Assembly (NCBI RefSeq): GCF_900091495.1
Contig: NZ_LT607413.1
Coordinates: forward strand, 5,781,001-5,845,000
DNA length: 64,000 nucleotides
Origin: Micromonospora echinospora
GTDB lineage: Bacteria; Actinomycetota; Actinomycetes; Mycobacteriales; Micromonosporaceae
Reading direction: 5' to 3'
Position 1 is the first letter of the stretch. Each line of letters starts with the position of its first letter. The position numbers were made by a program, and so were the translations under genes. A model generated the notes under the pieces. That model saw nothing but the letters and a program-made list of their open reading frames with translations. It made no database searches and was not told the origin of the DNA. Of this stretch, positions 7,817 to 16,570 are shown one piece after another.

Positions 7817-9112
7817 GTGCGTACGAGAATCAGACGGAGTCTGCTGTTCGCCCTGGCCGTGTCCCTGGCGATGGTCGGACTCGTGGTCCCCGCGTTCGGA
7901 CCGGCCCACGCGGCGTCGCTGGTCGAGGTGACCAGCTTCGGTGACAACCCGGGACGGATGCGGATGCACCTCTATCTGCCCGACTCCCGTCCGGCCCGGC
8001 CGGCGATCGTGCTGGCCATGCACGGCTGCGGCGGGTCGGGCCCGGGCTTCCACTCCGGCAGCGAGTTCGCCTCGCTGGCCGACCGGTACGGATTTGTCGT
8101 CATCTACCCGACGGCGACCCAGCAGGCCGGGTTCGGCAACTGCTTCGACACCTGGTCGGACGCCGCCAAGCGGCGTGGTGGCGGCAGCGACCCCGTGTCG
8201 CTGGTGTCCATGATCAATTTTGTGCACCGTCAGCACGGCGGCGACCTCGACCGGGTCTACGCCACCGGCAGTTCGTCGGGCGGCATGATGACCAATCACA
8301 TGCTGGCCGTCTACCCCGACGTGTTCAGGGCCGGAGCCGCCTTCATGGGAGTTCCGTACAACTGCTTCGCCAACGCGGCCGACTACCCGCCCGGAGCCAG
8401 CCAGTGCACCGGCGGAACCATGAACCGGACGCCGCAACAGTGGGGTGACGCGGTCCGGCAGGCATACCCCGGCTATTCCGGCCCGCGCCCACGGGTGCAG
8501 CTCTGGCACGGCACCAACGACACGCTGGTGCCGTACCAGTTGTTGCAGGAGTCGATCGAGCAGTGGACCGACGTGTTCGGTCTCGGCCAGACTCCCACCT
8601 CCATCGACACGCCCCAGTCCAACTGGAACCGCCGCCGGTACGCCGACTCGCACGACACCGTCCAGGTGGAGGCGTACGCCGTCCAGGGCGCCGGCCACAG
8701 CCTGCCCTCCGGCGGCATGGCGGCCGCCGCCGTCCAGTTCTTCGGCCTGACCACGCCGACCACTCCTGCGCCGACCACGCCGCCGCCGGGTTCCGGCGCC
8801 TGCCGGGTGGCGGTCGGCGTCAACGCCTGGAACAACGGGCTGACCGAGGACCTCACCATCACCAATACCGGCACCAGCGCCGTCAACGGCTGGTCCCTGG
8901 TCTTCACCCTGCCCGGTGGTCAGGTCATCACCTCCGGGTGGAACGCGTCCTATACGCCGTCCTCGGGGCAGGTGACGGCGCGGAACGTGGCCCACAACGC
9001 CGCCATCCCGGTCAACGGTTCGATCACCGTCGGTTTCCAGGCCACGCACACCGGTGACGCGGCCGGGCCGAGCGCCTTCACCCTGAACGGCGCGCCCTGC
9101 GCGCTCGCCTGA
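7817..9112 (+). CDS. Secreted CE1/PHB-depolymerase-type esterase with CBM2
   Basis: A 431-residue secreted esterase. A signal peptide ends near residue 32 (AFGPAHA/A). The alpha/beta-hydrolase domain (about 35-310) has the oxyanion region MHGCGGSG, the nucleophile elbow GSSSGG near residue 153, an Asp in WHGTNDTLVPY and His in GAGHSLP. This is the LpqC / extracellular PHB depolymerase family, in which acetylxylan and feruloyl esterases also fall. A Thr/Pro linker leads to a C-terminal CBM2 cellulose- or xylan-binding module (CRVAVGVNAWNNGLTEDLTITNTG to the final Cys). The cargo-binding module favours plant cell wall substrates over polyester. GTG start at 7817, with GGTAGGAG upstream. Confidence 0.88.
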   Translation: MRTRIRRSLLFALAVSLAMVGLVVPAFGPAHAASLVEVTSFGDNPGRMRMHLYLPDSRPARPAIVLAMHGCGGSGPGFHSGSEFASLADRYGFVVIYPTATQQAGFGNCFDTWSDAAKRRGGGSDPVSLVSMINFVHRQHGGDLDRVYATGSSSGGMMTNHMLAVYPDVFRAGAAFMGVPYNCFANAADYPPGASQCTGGTMNRTPQQWGDAVRQAYPGYSGPRPRVQLWHGTNDTLVPYQLLQESIEQWTDVFGLGQTPTSIDTPQSNWNRRRYADSHDTVQVEAYAVQGAGHSLPSGGMAAAAVQFFGLTTPTTPAPTTPPPGSGACRVAVGVNAWNNGLTEDLTITNTGTSAVNGWSLVFTLPGGQVITSGWNASYTPSSGQVTARNVAHNAAIPVNGSITVGFQATHTGDAAGPSAFTLNGAPCALA

Positions 9113-9259
9113 ACCGACCGGACGTCACCCGTCGGCCGACCCGGCCGCGCATGCCGGCGACCGGGGTGACGCGCCCGCAGACCCTTCGACGTGTCGACGC
9201 CGCTGTCGGCGTCGGCACCCGGGAGAACCCGTCCCACCGGACGAGGCCCAGAGGAGCAG

Positions 9260-10675
9260 ATGATGAGAACGATGGACGAGACTCGTCCCACCTCCACCCC
9301 GGGACGCCGCTGGCGGTCCGGACTGGCCGTCGTCGCGGCGGCCGTCGTCGCGACCGGCACGCTGGTCGCGGTGAACACCGTTCCCGCCGACGCGGCGTCG
9401 GTGGACACCGGAGCCTGGTACGTCATGGTCAACCGCAACAGCGGCAAGGCGCTCGACGTGTACGACCGGGCGACCGGCGACGGCGCGCGGATCACGCAGT
9501 GGTCCCGGAACGACGGTGACCACCAGCAGTGGAAGTTCGTGGACTCCGGGGGCGGCTACTACCGGCTCGCGTCCCGGCACTCCGGCAAGGTCCTGGACGT
9601 GGCGAACTGGTCGACGGCCAACGGGGCGACGGTCCAGCAGTGGACCGACCACAACGGGGCGAACCAGCAGTGGCGGTTGACCGACTCCGATGGCGGGCAC
9701 GTCCGGTTGACCAACCGCAACAGCAACAAGGTGCTGGAGGTGCAGGGCGCCTCGACCGCCGACGGCGGCAACATCGTGCAGTACGACGACTGGAACGGCG
9801 CGAACCAGCAGTGGCAACTCGTCCGCGTCGACGGTGGCACCGCACCGCCCACCACCCCACCGCCCACCACCGGTCCTCCGGGGAACGACGGGTGTGGCAG
9901 GACTCCGACGCTGCGCAACGGCACCCACCAGATCCAGAGCAACGGCAAGAGCCGGTCGTTCATCCTGCGGATGCCCGCCACCTACGCGAACAACCACCGG
10001 TACCGGCTGATCTTCGCGTTCCACTGGCGGGGCGGCACCGCCAACGAGATCGATTCCGGCGGGACGAGCGGGCAGGCCTGGTCCTACTACGGCCAGTGGG
10101 AGCAGTCGGGCAACAACGCGATCCTGGTCGCGCCGCAGGGCCTGGGCAACGGCTGGGCCAACTCCGGTGGCGAGGACGTCACCTTCGTCGACGACATACT
10201 CCGGCGGATCGAGGGCGACCTCTGCGTCAACCCGGTGCAGCGGTTCGCGACTGGCTTCAGCTGGGGCGGTGGCATGAGCTATGCCCTCGCCTGCGCCCGG
10301 CCGACCGTCTTCCGGGCCGTCGCGGTCATCGCCGGCGGACAGATCAGCGGATGCAGCGGCGGCACCCAGCCCGTCGCGTACTTCGGTCTGCACGGGATCT
10401 CGGACAACGTGCTCACCATCGCCCAGGGGCGGGCGTTGCGCGACACGTTCGTCCGGAACAACGGTTGTGCCCAGCAGAACCCGCCCGAGCCGGCGGCCGG
10501 TAGCCGGACGCACGTCACCACCGGCTACGCCGGCTGTCGAGCCGGGTACCCGGTGCAGTGGGCCGCGTTCGACAACGGGCACCTGCCCGCCCCGGTCGAC
10601 GGGACGTACGCCGAAAGTGGTGTGACGACCTGGACCAAGGGCGAGATCTGGCGGTTCTTCGCGCAGTTCTCCTGA
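9260..10675 (+). CDS. Secreted esterase with N-terminal ricin-type lectin
   Basis: A 471-residue secreted protein. After a signal peptide (cleavage near PADAAS, residue 45) comes a ricin-B-type lectin with three QQW repeats (DHQQWKFV, ANQQWRLT, ANQQWQLV; about 50-190). A Pro/Thr linker follows, then a feruloyl esterase / PHB-depolymerase-type domain with FAFHWRGG and the serine elbow GFSWGGG near residue 334, plus His in DNGHLPAP. It lies 150 bp after the CBM2 esterase on the same strand and probably acts with it in hemicellulose deacylation. The start at 9260 is set by GAGGAG and the signal peptide; a longer frame opens at 9191. Substrate is inferred only. Confidence 0.87.
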   Translation: MMRTMDETRPTSTPGRRWRSGLAVVAAAVVATGTLVAVNTVPADAASVDTGAWYVMVNRNSGKALDVYDRATGDGARITQWSRNDGDHQQWKFVDSGGGYYRLASRHSGKVLDVANWSTANGATVQQWTDHNGANQQWRLTDSDGGHVRLTNRNSNKVLEVQGASTADGGNIVQYDDWNGANQQWQLVRVDGGTAPPTTPPPTTGPPGNDGCGRTPTLRNGTHQIQSNGKSRSFILRMPATYANNHRYRLIFAFHWRGGTANEIDSGGTSGQAWSYYGQWEQSGNNAILVAPQGLGNGWANSGGEDVTFVDDILRRIEGDLCVNPVQRFATGFSWGGGMSYALACARPTVFRAVAVIAGGQISGCSGGTQPVAYFGLHGISDNVLTIAQGRALRDTFVRNNGCAQQNPPEPAAGSRTHVTTGYAGCRAGYPVQWAAFDNGHLPAPVDGTYAESGVTTWTKGEIWRFFAQFS

Positions 10676-10794
10676 CCTCGGGCTGGCAGGCAGGCGGCAG
10701 GACGCCGCAGCGGTGACCGAGCGGGCGGGCTCCGGCGGGCGGGGGTTCACGAACTCCGGCGGACGCCTGTCCCGCTCGGGGCCGGCTTCGGCGT

Positions 10795-12369
10795 CTAGTC
10801 CGGCGTCTGCGGGCCCAGGAGACGGATCTCCTCGATGTCCAGCACCGCCTGGAGTTCCCGCAGCACGGTGTCGTCGATCTCGTTCGCGTCGCGCAGGCGG
10901 GTGATCTCGCGGCGCTTGCGGGCGAGCACCTCCAGCCGCAGCTGCCGCTCCACGTCGCGGTTCCGTCCGGACTCCTCGTCCTCGGGGGCCTGGATGCTTT
11001 CGAGGTGGTCCTCGTACTCGGCGCGTACCCGGTCGACGATGTCGGCCGTCGCGTCGAGACCCCGCGCCACGTCGGGTAGCGCCGCCAGGCCGGCCCGGGT
11101 GGCGCTCACCCGGGCCTGACGGGTCTCCTCGACGCGCGGCTCGTCGCCGACGAGACCCGCCCACCGGACGACCAGCGGCAACGTGGTGCCCTGGATCAAC
11201 ATGATCAGCACGATCACCAGCGTCGTGCAGAAGATGATCAGGTCGCGCTGGCCGACCGGCTTGCCGTTGGCGGTGACCAGCGGCACCGCGAGCGCCGCGG
11301 CCAGTGACACCGCGCCCCGGAAACCGGCCCACCCGGCCGCCGTGCGGACCCGCCAGCCCACCCGGAGCTCACGCTGCGAGCGTCGGCGGTCGACCACCTG
11401 GAGGACGTACGTCGACAGGTGCACCCACGCCATCCGGGTCGCGGTGACCGTGCCGGCCACCACCAGCCCGATGATCATCGCCCGCCCGAGCGACGTGCTG
11501 GTCTCGCTCTCCACGATGCGGGGGATCTGCATGCCGAGCAGGACGAAGAGCCCGCCGTTGATCAGGAACGTGGTGAGGTCCCAGAAGGCGTAGGCCATCA
11601 GCCGGGAGGGGGCCCGGATTATCCGGGGTGCGGCGTAGGAGAGCAGCAGCCCCGCGACGACCACCGCCAGCACCCCGCTGGCGTGGACCTTCTCCGCGAG
11701 CAGGAACGCGACGAACGGGGTGAGCACGCTCAGCGCGCCCTCCCGGAGCGGGTCGTCGAGGCGTCGCCGGATCAGGATCACCACACCGCCGACCAGCACG
11801 CCGGCCGCGACCCCGCCGGCGAACGACCCGACGATCTGCCCGAGGAGCCTCGGTGCTCCCGGTGCGCCGTCCCCTTCGAGCAGGCCGAGCGCGACGGCGA
11901 ACAGGACCAGCGCCGTGCCGTCGTTGATCAGACTCTCCGCGCGGAGGATGGTGAGGAAGCGGCGGGGCATCCGTTTGGCCAGGCCGGCGACGGCTGCGGC
12001 GTCGGTGGGGGCGAGCACGGCACCGAGCACCCAGGCCACGGCCGGGTCGACGCCGAGCGTCTGCGCAACCCACCACACCGTGACCATGGTGATCGCCACC
12101 AGCCCGACGGCGAGCAACGCGATGGCCGGCAGGTTGGTGCGGATCTCCCGCAGGCTGATGCTGAGACTCTCCCGGTAGAGGATCGCCGGGAGGAACAGCA
12201 GCAGCACCACGTCCGGCTCCAGCACCACGTCCGACAGCGGCGGGGCGAGCGCCAGCAGCGCACCCATGCCGATGAGCAGGACCGGCGGCGCGACCCGGTA
12301 CCGCCCACCGAGCGTGGTCCCGACCAGCACGGTGGTGGCCAGCACCGCGATCAGCACGAGACCTTCCAC
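10795..12369 (-). CDS. CPA1-family Na+/H+ antiporter
   Basis: A membrane antiporter of 524 residues with about 12 hydrophobic segments. Signatures of the NhaP/CPA1 family are present: FLPAILYRESLSISLREIRTN, the ion-binding region VLGAVLAPTDAAAVAGLAKR and AESLINDGTALVLF, and SRLMAYAFWDLTTFLING. It exchanges Na+ or K+ for protons in pH and salt homeostasis. The C-terminal 130 residues are cytosolic and charged (VRAEYEDHLESIQ, coiled-coil-like), as in bacterial NHE-like proteins. The GTG at 12369 with GAGGGG upstream begins directly at the first helix; the frame to 12480 has no ribosome site. Monocistronic. Confidence 0.9.
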   Translation of the reverse strand: MEGLVLIAVLATTVLVGTTLGGRYRVAPPVLLIGMGALLALAPPLSDVVLEPDVVLLLFLPAILYRESLSISLREIRTNLPAIALLAVGLVAITMVTVWWVAQTLGVDPAVAWVLGAVLAPTDAAAVAGLAKRMPRRFLTILRAESLINDGTALVLFAVALGLLEGDGAPGAPRLLGQIVGSFAGGVAAGVLVGGVVILIRRRLDDPLREGALSVLTPFVAFLLAEKVHASGVLAVVVAGLLLSYAAPRIIRAPSRLMAYAFWDLTTFLINGGLFVLLGMQIPRIVESETSTSLGRAMIIGLVVAGTVTATRMAWVHLSTYVLQVVDRRRSQRELRVGWRVRTAAGWAGFRGAVSLAAALAVPLVTANGKPVGQRDLIIFCTTLVIVLIMLIQGTTLPLVVRWAGLVGDEPRVEETRQARVSATRAGLAALPDVARGLDATADIVDRVRAEYEDHLESIQAPEDEESGRNRDVERQLRLEVLARKRREITRLRDANEIDDTVLRELQAVLDIEEIRLLGPQTPD

Positions 12370-12547
12370 GCCGCCCCTCGCCCCCCGTCCGGCCGTCGCC
12401 CCGGCCCGGCCAGCCCTCCTCGTCCGTCCCCTCAGTGTGGGACGGCGGACCGGCGGCGCGTCGCGGAACGGCGTGAGCAACCCGGCGGAGCGTGGCGTCG
12501 GGGCGCTGCGTCCCGACGCCGACGGGTTCCGGCGGGTGCCGCCCGGG

Positions 12548-12690
12548 TCAGAGCAGCGGGTCCACGTACAGCAGGCGCAGGTTGTTGACCGGGGTCGCCT
12601 GGGCCGTCAGGTACGCCTTCACCTGGCTCGGTGTCCAGGTCGGGTACCGCTGGAGCACCCGGGCGGCGGCTCCCGGCGACGTGGGGTGCC
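12548..12690 (-). pseudogene. Subtilase (S8) C-terminal remnant
   Basis: On the minus strand, PHVAG is followed after a frameshift by AAARVLQRYPTWTPSQVKAYL and then TAQATPVNNLRLLYVDPLL and a stop. This is the well-known end of secreted subtilisin-like proteases, where the catalytic serine motif GTSMA-PHVAG leads into AAA-L-P and ends in N-LLYV. The catalytic serine itself and everything upstream are missing, and the frame is broken inside VAG-AAA. It is a leftover of about 45 codons between the antiporter and the TetR gene. Confidence 0.65.
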
Positions 12691-12742
12691 GCCGGTGACG
12701 GTGTCCTGATGCTCCGTCACCCGGTGCGGTGCGGCGTCCCGG

Positions 12743-13312
12743 TCAGGGCGCGGGCCAGTTCCGCAACAGGGCGTCGAGGGCGTCCAGGACGCGCGTCCAG
12801 GTCTCCTGGGTGTCCGGGGCGCTGTGGCTGAACGCGCCGCCCATCTCCAGGCTGACGTACCCGTGGAAGACGCTGCCCAACAAGCGGACCGCGTGCGTCT
12901 GGGCCGGCTCGGTCAGGTCGTAGCCGCGCAGGATCGCCCGGGTCAGCTGAGCGTGTCTGCCGCCGGCGCTGGCCGCCGCCGTCTCGGGGTCGAGTCGGAG
13001 CTGGGCCGCCGCGTAGCGGCCGGGGTGCTCCCGGGCATAGTCGCGGTAGACGTTCGCGAGGGCGGTGAGCGCGTCCCGACCGGCCCGACCGGCCAGGGCG
13101 TCGGCGGCCCGGTCGGCCATCTCCGCCAGGGCGAGCAGGGCGATCCTGGTCCTGAGGTCCTGGGAGCTGCGCACGTGTGAGTACAGGCTCGCGACCTTGA
13201 CGTCGAACCGCCGGGCGAGCGCCGACACGGTCACCTGCTCGAAGCCGACCTCGTCGGCCAGCTCCGCTCCCGCCCGGGTCAGGCGTTCCGCGTTCAGCCC
13301 CACACGTGCCAT
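12743..13312 (-). CDS. TetR-family repressor, divergent to FBP gene
   Basis: A 189-residue TetR regulator. The N-terminal HTH (about 8-55) reads ADEVGFEQVTVSALARRFDVKVASLYSHVRSSQDLRTRI. The C-terminal ligand domain resembles the WHG / TetR_C_33 type (LTRAILRGYDLTEPAQTHAVRLLGSVFHGYVSLE and GGAFSHS). It is divergently transcribed from the FBP-domain gene, with a perfect 10-bp-arm palindrome between them, so it very probably represses that gene and itself. ATG start at 13312 with GGAGTGGC just upstream. Confidence 0.9.
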   Translation of the reverse strand: MARVGLNAERLTRAGAELADEVGFEQVTVSALARRFDVKVASLYSHVRSSQDLRTRIALLALAEMADRAADALAGRAGRDALTALANVYRDYAREHPGRYAAAQLRLDPETAAASAGGRHAQLTRAILRGYDLTEPAQTHAVRLLGSVFHGYVSLEMGGAFSHSAPDTQETWTRVLDALDALLRNWPAP

Positions 13313-13345
13313 GCCACTCCTCCCGCCTGCCTCATGAGATTATGC

Positions 13346-13376
13346 ATTTGCCTAATGCCTTTAGGCAAATTAGCGT
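13346..13376 (+). promoter_or_regulatory. TetR operator overlapping FBP-gene promoter
   Basis: A perfect inverted repeat, ATTTGCCTAA-TGCCT-TTAGGCAAAT (13346-13370), fills the -35 and spacer of a good promoter: TTGCCT (13348-13353), 17 bases, TAGCGT (13371-13376). Eight bases later comes the GTG at 13385, which has no ribosome site, so the transcript is probably leaderless. Operator occupancy would block both the FBP gene and the regulator. Confidence 0.8.
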
Positions 13377-13384
13377 GGCCTGTC

Positions 13385-13873
13385 GTGAAGCCGTTGACCG
13401 AACACGAGATCCGTACCGCCTTCGTGAACTGCACCAAGGGCCAGGCGAAGCGGCTGTACGTTCCGCGCGACCTCGCCGACCGCCCCTGGGACGACCTGGA
13501 CTTCCTCGGCTGGCACGACCCCCAGGCCCCCGACCGCGCCTACCTCGTCGCCGAACTGGACGGCCACCCGAGCGCCCTCGCGTTGCGCCGTCCCAGCCCC
13601 GTCGCCGGGCAGGCGCGACGCGGCATGTGCTCGATCTGTCTGACCACCCACAGCGACGTCTCCCTCATGGTCGCGCCGAAGGCCGGCAAGGCCGGGCAGC
13701 AGGGCAACTCGGTCGGCACCTACCTGTGCGCCGACCTCGCCTGCTCGCTGTACGTGCGGGGAAAGAGGGACGCCGGTGCCGGCGCCCGGCTCCACGAGTC
13801 GCTCACCCTGGAGGAGAAGATCGAACGGACGGTGGCGAACCTCGCCGCGTTCGTCGCCCGGGTGACGGCGTGA
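13385..13873 (+). CDS. FBP-domain (EF-G-binding, FusB-like zinc finger) protein
   Basis: A 162-residue cytosolic protein matching the FBP family (C-terminal treble-clef zinc finger related to FusB/FBP proteins that bind elongation factor G). Visible features are the N-terminal EHEIRTAFVNCTKG and LYVPRDLADRPWDDLDFLGW, and zinc ligands Cys82, Cys85, Cys115 and Cys120 in MCSICLTTHSD and YLCADLACSLYVRGK. Family members rescue EF-G stalled on ribosomes, for example by fusidic acid; actinomycete versions are little studied. The GTG at 13385 is used because the promoter ends eight bases upstream. Repression by the adjacent TetR is strongly suggested. Confidence 0.85.
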   Translation: MKPLTEHEIRTAFVNCTKGQAKRLYVPRDLADRPWDDLDFLGWHDPQAPDRAYLVAELDGHPSALALRRPSPVAGQARRGMCSICLTTHSDVSLMVAPKAGKAGQQGNSVGTYLCADLACSLYVRGKRDAGAGARLHESLTLEEKIERTVANLAAFVARVTA

Positions 13874-13945
13874 ACCAACGTCGTGGATGCGACGGCGGAG
13901 ACGTGCGCGTGCCCGACAGGCCGCCTTGCCCCCGCGAGCCGGGCG

Positions 13946-14695
13946 CTACGTCGTCGACGTGTTGTACCGATCGAGCGTCGCCTTGGACGTCGAAGCGTCC
14001 TGGAAGACGAGCTCCCACGGGCCGGTGTTGACGTCCATGTCCTTGCCGAAGCCCACCCACTTTCCGGCCATCCGTCGACCCGTGGGCTCGGCCAGAAGCT
14101 GGATCGCGCCGTGGTATCGGGCGCCCCGGTAGTAGCCGGCCGGGTCGGTCTGCTCCACCCAGGTGCCGGTGACGACAGCGCCGTCCACGGTCAGATCCAG
14201 CGACAGCGACGATGCCGCCGACCCGGGCAGGCTGCGGGCGGTCAACCGGTCGCCGTGCTGAAGCACGACCAGGAAGTGCTGCCCGGCGAAGGACTCCCCC
14301 CGGCCGCTGGAGTAGTACTGGTAGCGGCTGAGCCATACGCCCTCGTACGACCGGTGGACCGTGGCTGGCCTGGACTTGGGCGTGGGCGTGGCCAGGTTGG
14401 ACATGGGGGATGTCAGGTCGTGCCCACCGTGCTGGTCGTCGGCGACCTGGCCGTCGGGCACTGCGGCGAAACCGAGCAGCGAAATGGGTAGGCCGGTGAC
14501 GACTTCCAGCGCACGGGCGTAGACGGGCCGCGGCGCGGCGATCGCGCCGGACTCCCATCGCTGGACGAGTCTCTTGTTGGCGTCGTTGGGCTCGCCGACG
14601 CGGTGGCCGGCGGCTTGGAGCGCGCGAGCGAAATCGTCCTGGCTCATGCGCATTCCGATGCGGACGGAGCGCAGGGCGGTGTTCGGGACGGTCAT
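13946..14695 (-). CDS. HTH (XRE-like) protein with beta-rich C-terminal domain
   Basis: A protein of about 249 residues. The N-terminus has an XRE-like helix-turn-helix (NTALRSVRIGMRMSQDDFARAL and NKRLVQRWESG, about residues 4-50). A linker is followed by a domain of about 130 residues (SYEGVWLSRYQYYSSGRGESF to DRYNTSTT) with alternating hydrophobic/polar strands, resembling a small beta-barrel sensor. I do not recognise that domain. The start may be 14695 (GTGGCGG upstream) or 14707. Two ATGTCGCC direct repeats 11 bp apart (about 14713-14731) lie in the divergent region and could be autoregulatory sites. Confidence 0.7.
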   Translation of the reverse strand: MTVPNTALRSVRIGMRMSQDDFARALQAAGHRVGEPNDANKRLVQRWESGAIAAPRPVYARALEVVTGLPISLLGFAAVPDGQVADDQHGGHDLTSPMSNLATPTPKSRPATVHRSYEGVWLSRYQYYSSGRGESFAGQHFLVVLQHGDRLTARSLPGSAASSLSLDLTVDGAVVTGTWVEQTDPAGYYRGARYHGAIQLLAEPTGRRMAGKWVGFGKDMDVNTGPWELVFQDASTSKATLDRYNTSTT

Positions 14696-14849
14696 GACCG
14701 CCACCATAGCGTGATGTCGCCTGAATGTCGCCAGTCATGTGACCGGTTTGCCGTATCCAGTGTCGTCGCAGTCGGTGACATCTCGGCGTCATTGTGGATG
14801 GCGCGCGACGGCCGGGCTTGCCGCCGTGCTTCTGCTGACGGAGGTGGGG

Positions 14850-15020
14850 ATGCAGGGCGAGGGCGACGACCCGGCGGTGAGGCCGGGCGAGCAGGTCCAG
14901 GCGGCCGAGCGGGAGGCGGCGAAGCGGCGGATTCTTGCGCAGGCCGAGGCGGATCGGGTGCCGGTCGAGGAGACGACCCGCGCGGTGCCGGATCGGCGGT
15001 GGCGTCGTGGACAGCGGTGA
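14850..15020 (+). CDS. Small charged protein preceding HTH regulator
   Basis: A 56-residue frame, MQGEGDDPAVRPGEQVQAAE then KRRILAQAEADRVPVEET, with a strong ribosome site (GGAGGTGGGG) directly upstream. Its end overlaps the start of the following regulator by 14 bases, implying translational coupling. The sequence is highly charged and probably helical, with no known domain. The arrangement suggests an operon of a small accessory protein with the HTH regulator. Confidence 0.6.
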   Translation: MQGEGDDPAVRPGEQVQAAEREAAKRRILAQAEADRVPVEETTRAVPDRRWRRGQR

Positions 15021-16206
15021 TCTGCTGCCGGTCGGTCGTCGGGTGGCGTACTGGCGAGGGCGGCGGAAGCTGTCTCAGCAGGTGCTCGCGGATCGGCTGG
15101 GCAAGTCCAAGAGCTGGGTCGACAAGGTCGAGCGGGGTGTCCGGTCGCTCGACAAGGTGTCGACGCTTCAGAGCATCGCTGCCGTGCTGCGGATCGACAC
15201 GGCGGTGCTGCTCGGTCGGGACGCTCAGCCGGCCGGGCTGATCGAGCGTGTCGAGGGTGTGGAGCGGATCCGGGTGGCGCTGTCGACGTACGAGATCGCG
15301 TTGGAGCGCCCGTCGGCCCGCCGGGTGCTGCCGGGCGATCGGCTGGCGCGGGAGGTCGCGCATGTGTGGACGACCTTCCAGCACGCCCGCTACCCGCAGG
15401 TCGTCGATCTGCTGCCGCAGTTGGTGGCCAGCGTGCAGCGCACCCACGCCCACGATCCCGACAGGGGTCGGGTGCCGTTGGTGGAGGCGTACCGGGTGAC
15501 GGCCGCGCTGCTGGTGAAGCTCGGTGCCCCCGACGTGGCGTGGCTGGCCGTCGACCGGGCGATGACCGCCGCTACCGGTGACCGGGTGTCGGTGGCTGCC
15601 GCTGCCGTGCAGCTCGGTCAGGTGTTGCGCGCGTCAGGGCGGGCGCGGGTGGCGAAGTCGGTGACGTTGACGGCGGCGTACCGCATCGCCCCGCCAATGA
15701 TCGAGTTCGGCGACCCGTCGGAGCTGTCCCTGTGCGGAACGCTGCTGGTGCAGGCCGCCCTGGCCGCCGCCCGTGACGGGGACGACGGCACCGCCGTCGA
15801 GCTGATCGACGAAGCCGCCGAGATGGCGGCGCGAGTGGGGGACGGGCACGACTTCTACCGGACCGGGTTCGGGGCGACGGCGGTGGAGTTGGCCCGGATC
15901 GCCGTGGCCGTGGAGTCGGGTGACGCGGAGGAGGCCATGGCCCGGCACGAGAAGGTGACCAGGCGGGACGGCTGGCGGTGGCTGGCCGCCGAACACCGCG
16001 CCGCGTATCTGGTCGACGTCGCCCGTGCCTACCTCCACGCCGACGACCCGGTCAGCGCCGGCCGGGTCCTGACGGAGGCCGAGCGGATCGCACCGGCCGA
16101 GATCCGTCACCGACCGGCCGGCCGAGAAATCCTCGCCCAGGTCGCCCGCGACCCTGCCGCCCCGACGACGCTCAGCCACCTCGCCGCGACGCTCGGGGTG
16201 GGCTGA
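15007..16206 (+). CDS. XRE-family regulator with TPR-like C-terminus
   Basis: A 399-residue regulator. An XRE helix-turn-helix lies at residues 10-70 (RRVAYWRGRRKLSQQVLADR, GKSKSWVDKVERG, VLRIDTAVLLG). The rest is alpha-helical with repeated A/L-rich pairs typical of TPR-type sensor regions in actinomycete XRE proteins (LGAPDVAWLAVDRAMTAA, VELIDEAAEMAARVGD, AYLHADDPVSAGRVLTEAER). Ligand unknown; such proteins often sense peptides or control differentiation. GTG start at 15007 inside the preceding small gene. A hairpin terminator follows at 16387-16416. Confidence 0.85.
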   Translation: MDSGDLLPVGRRVAYWRGRRKLSQQVLADRLGKSKSWVDKVERGVRSLDKVSTLQSIAAVLRIDTAVLLGRDAQPAGLIERVEGVERIRVALSTYEIALERPSARRVLPGDRLAREVAHVWTTFQHARYPQVVDLLPQLVASVQRTHAHDPDRGRVPLVEAYRVTAALLVKLGAPDVAWLAVDRAMTAATGDRVSVAAAAVQLGQVLRASGRARVAKSVTLTAAYRIAPPMIEFGDPSELSLCGTLLVQAALAAARDGDDGTAVELIDEAAEMAARVGDGHDFYRTGFGATAVELARIAVAVESGDAEEAMARHEKVTRRDGWRWLAAEHRAAYLVDVARAYLHADDPVSAGRVLTEAERIAPAEIRHRPAGREILAQVARDPAAPTTLSHLAATLGVG

Positions 16207-16386
16207 ACGGTGACCGCGCCGTTCCTGTCCCTGGCGCAGATCCGCAACCGGCTGTCTGCTGCCGGTCGGGCGCGACGGGAGGTGCCGGTGACCGGTGGGC
16301 GCATGGACGGGGCAGCTCCACAGCGTGCCGACGAACTCCCCACCCAGCCGCGCAGAACCGGGCCGGACCACTGCGTATCGCCGATG

Positions 16387-16416
16387 TGGGGGTGTCCTGC
16401 TGCCCGGACACCCCCA
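16387..16416 (+). terminator. Hairpin terminator after HTH regulator
   Basis: Perfect 11 bp arms TGGGGGTGTCC / GGACACCCCCA with an 8-base loop, 180 bases after the regulator stop. There is no U-tract, as is usual in high-GC actinomycetes. The surrounding stretch from 16207 to 16560 shows no convincing gene. Confidence 0.65.
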
Positions 16417-16570
16417 TGTCGCCGGAACGGAGTGGAGCGGTGCGGAATCGGACCGGGCCGCCGAACGGCGAGCGGGATCGTCGACCGTGGACGCGGCGGT
16501 CCGGAGCGCGTCGCACCGCCCGAGGTGGACGCGCGGGACCCGACGGCGCCTGCCGACTCCCTGTTAAGTA

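Noticed and set aside
9125..11332. 735-codon minus-strand frame across the second esterase and antiporter
   Set aside because: Shadow frame in two recognised genes.
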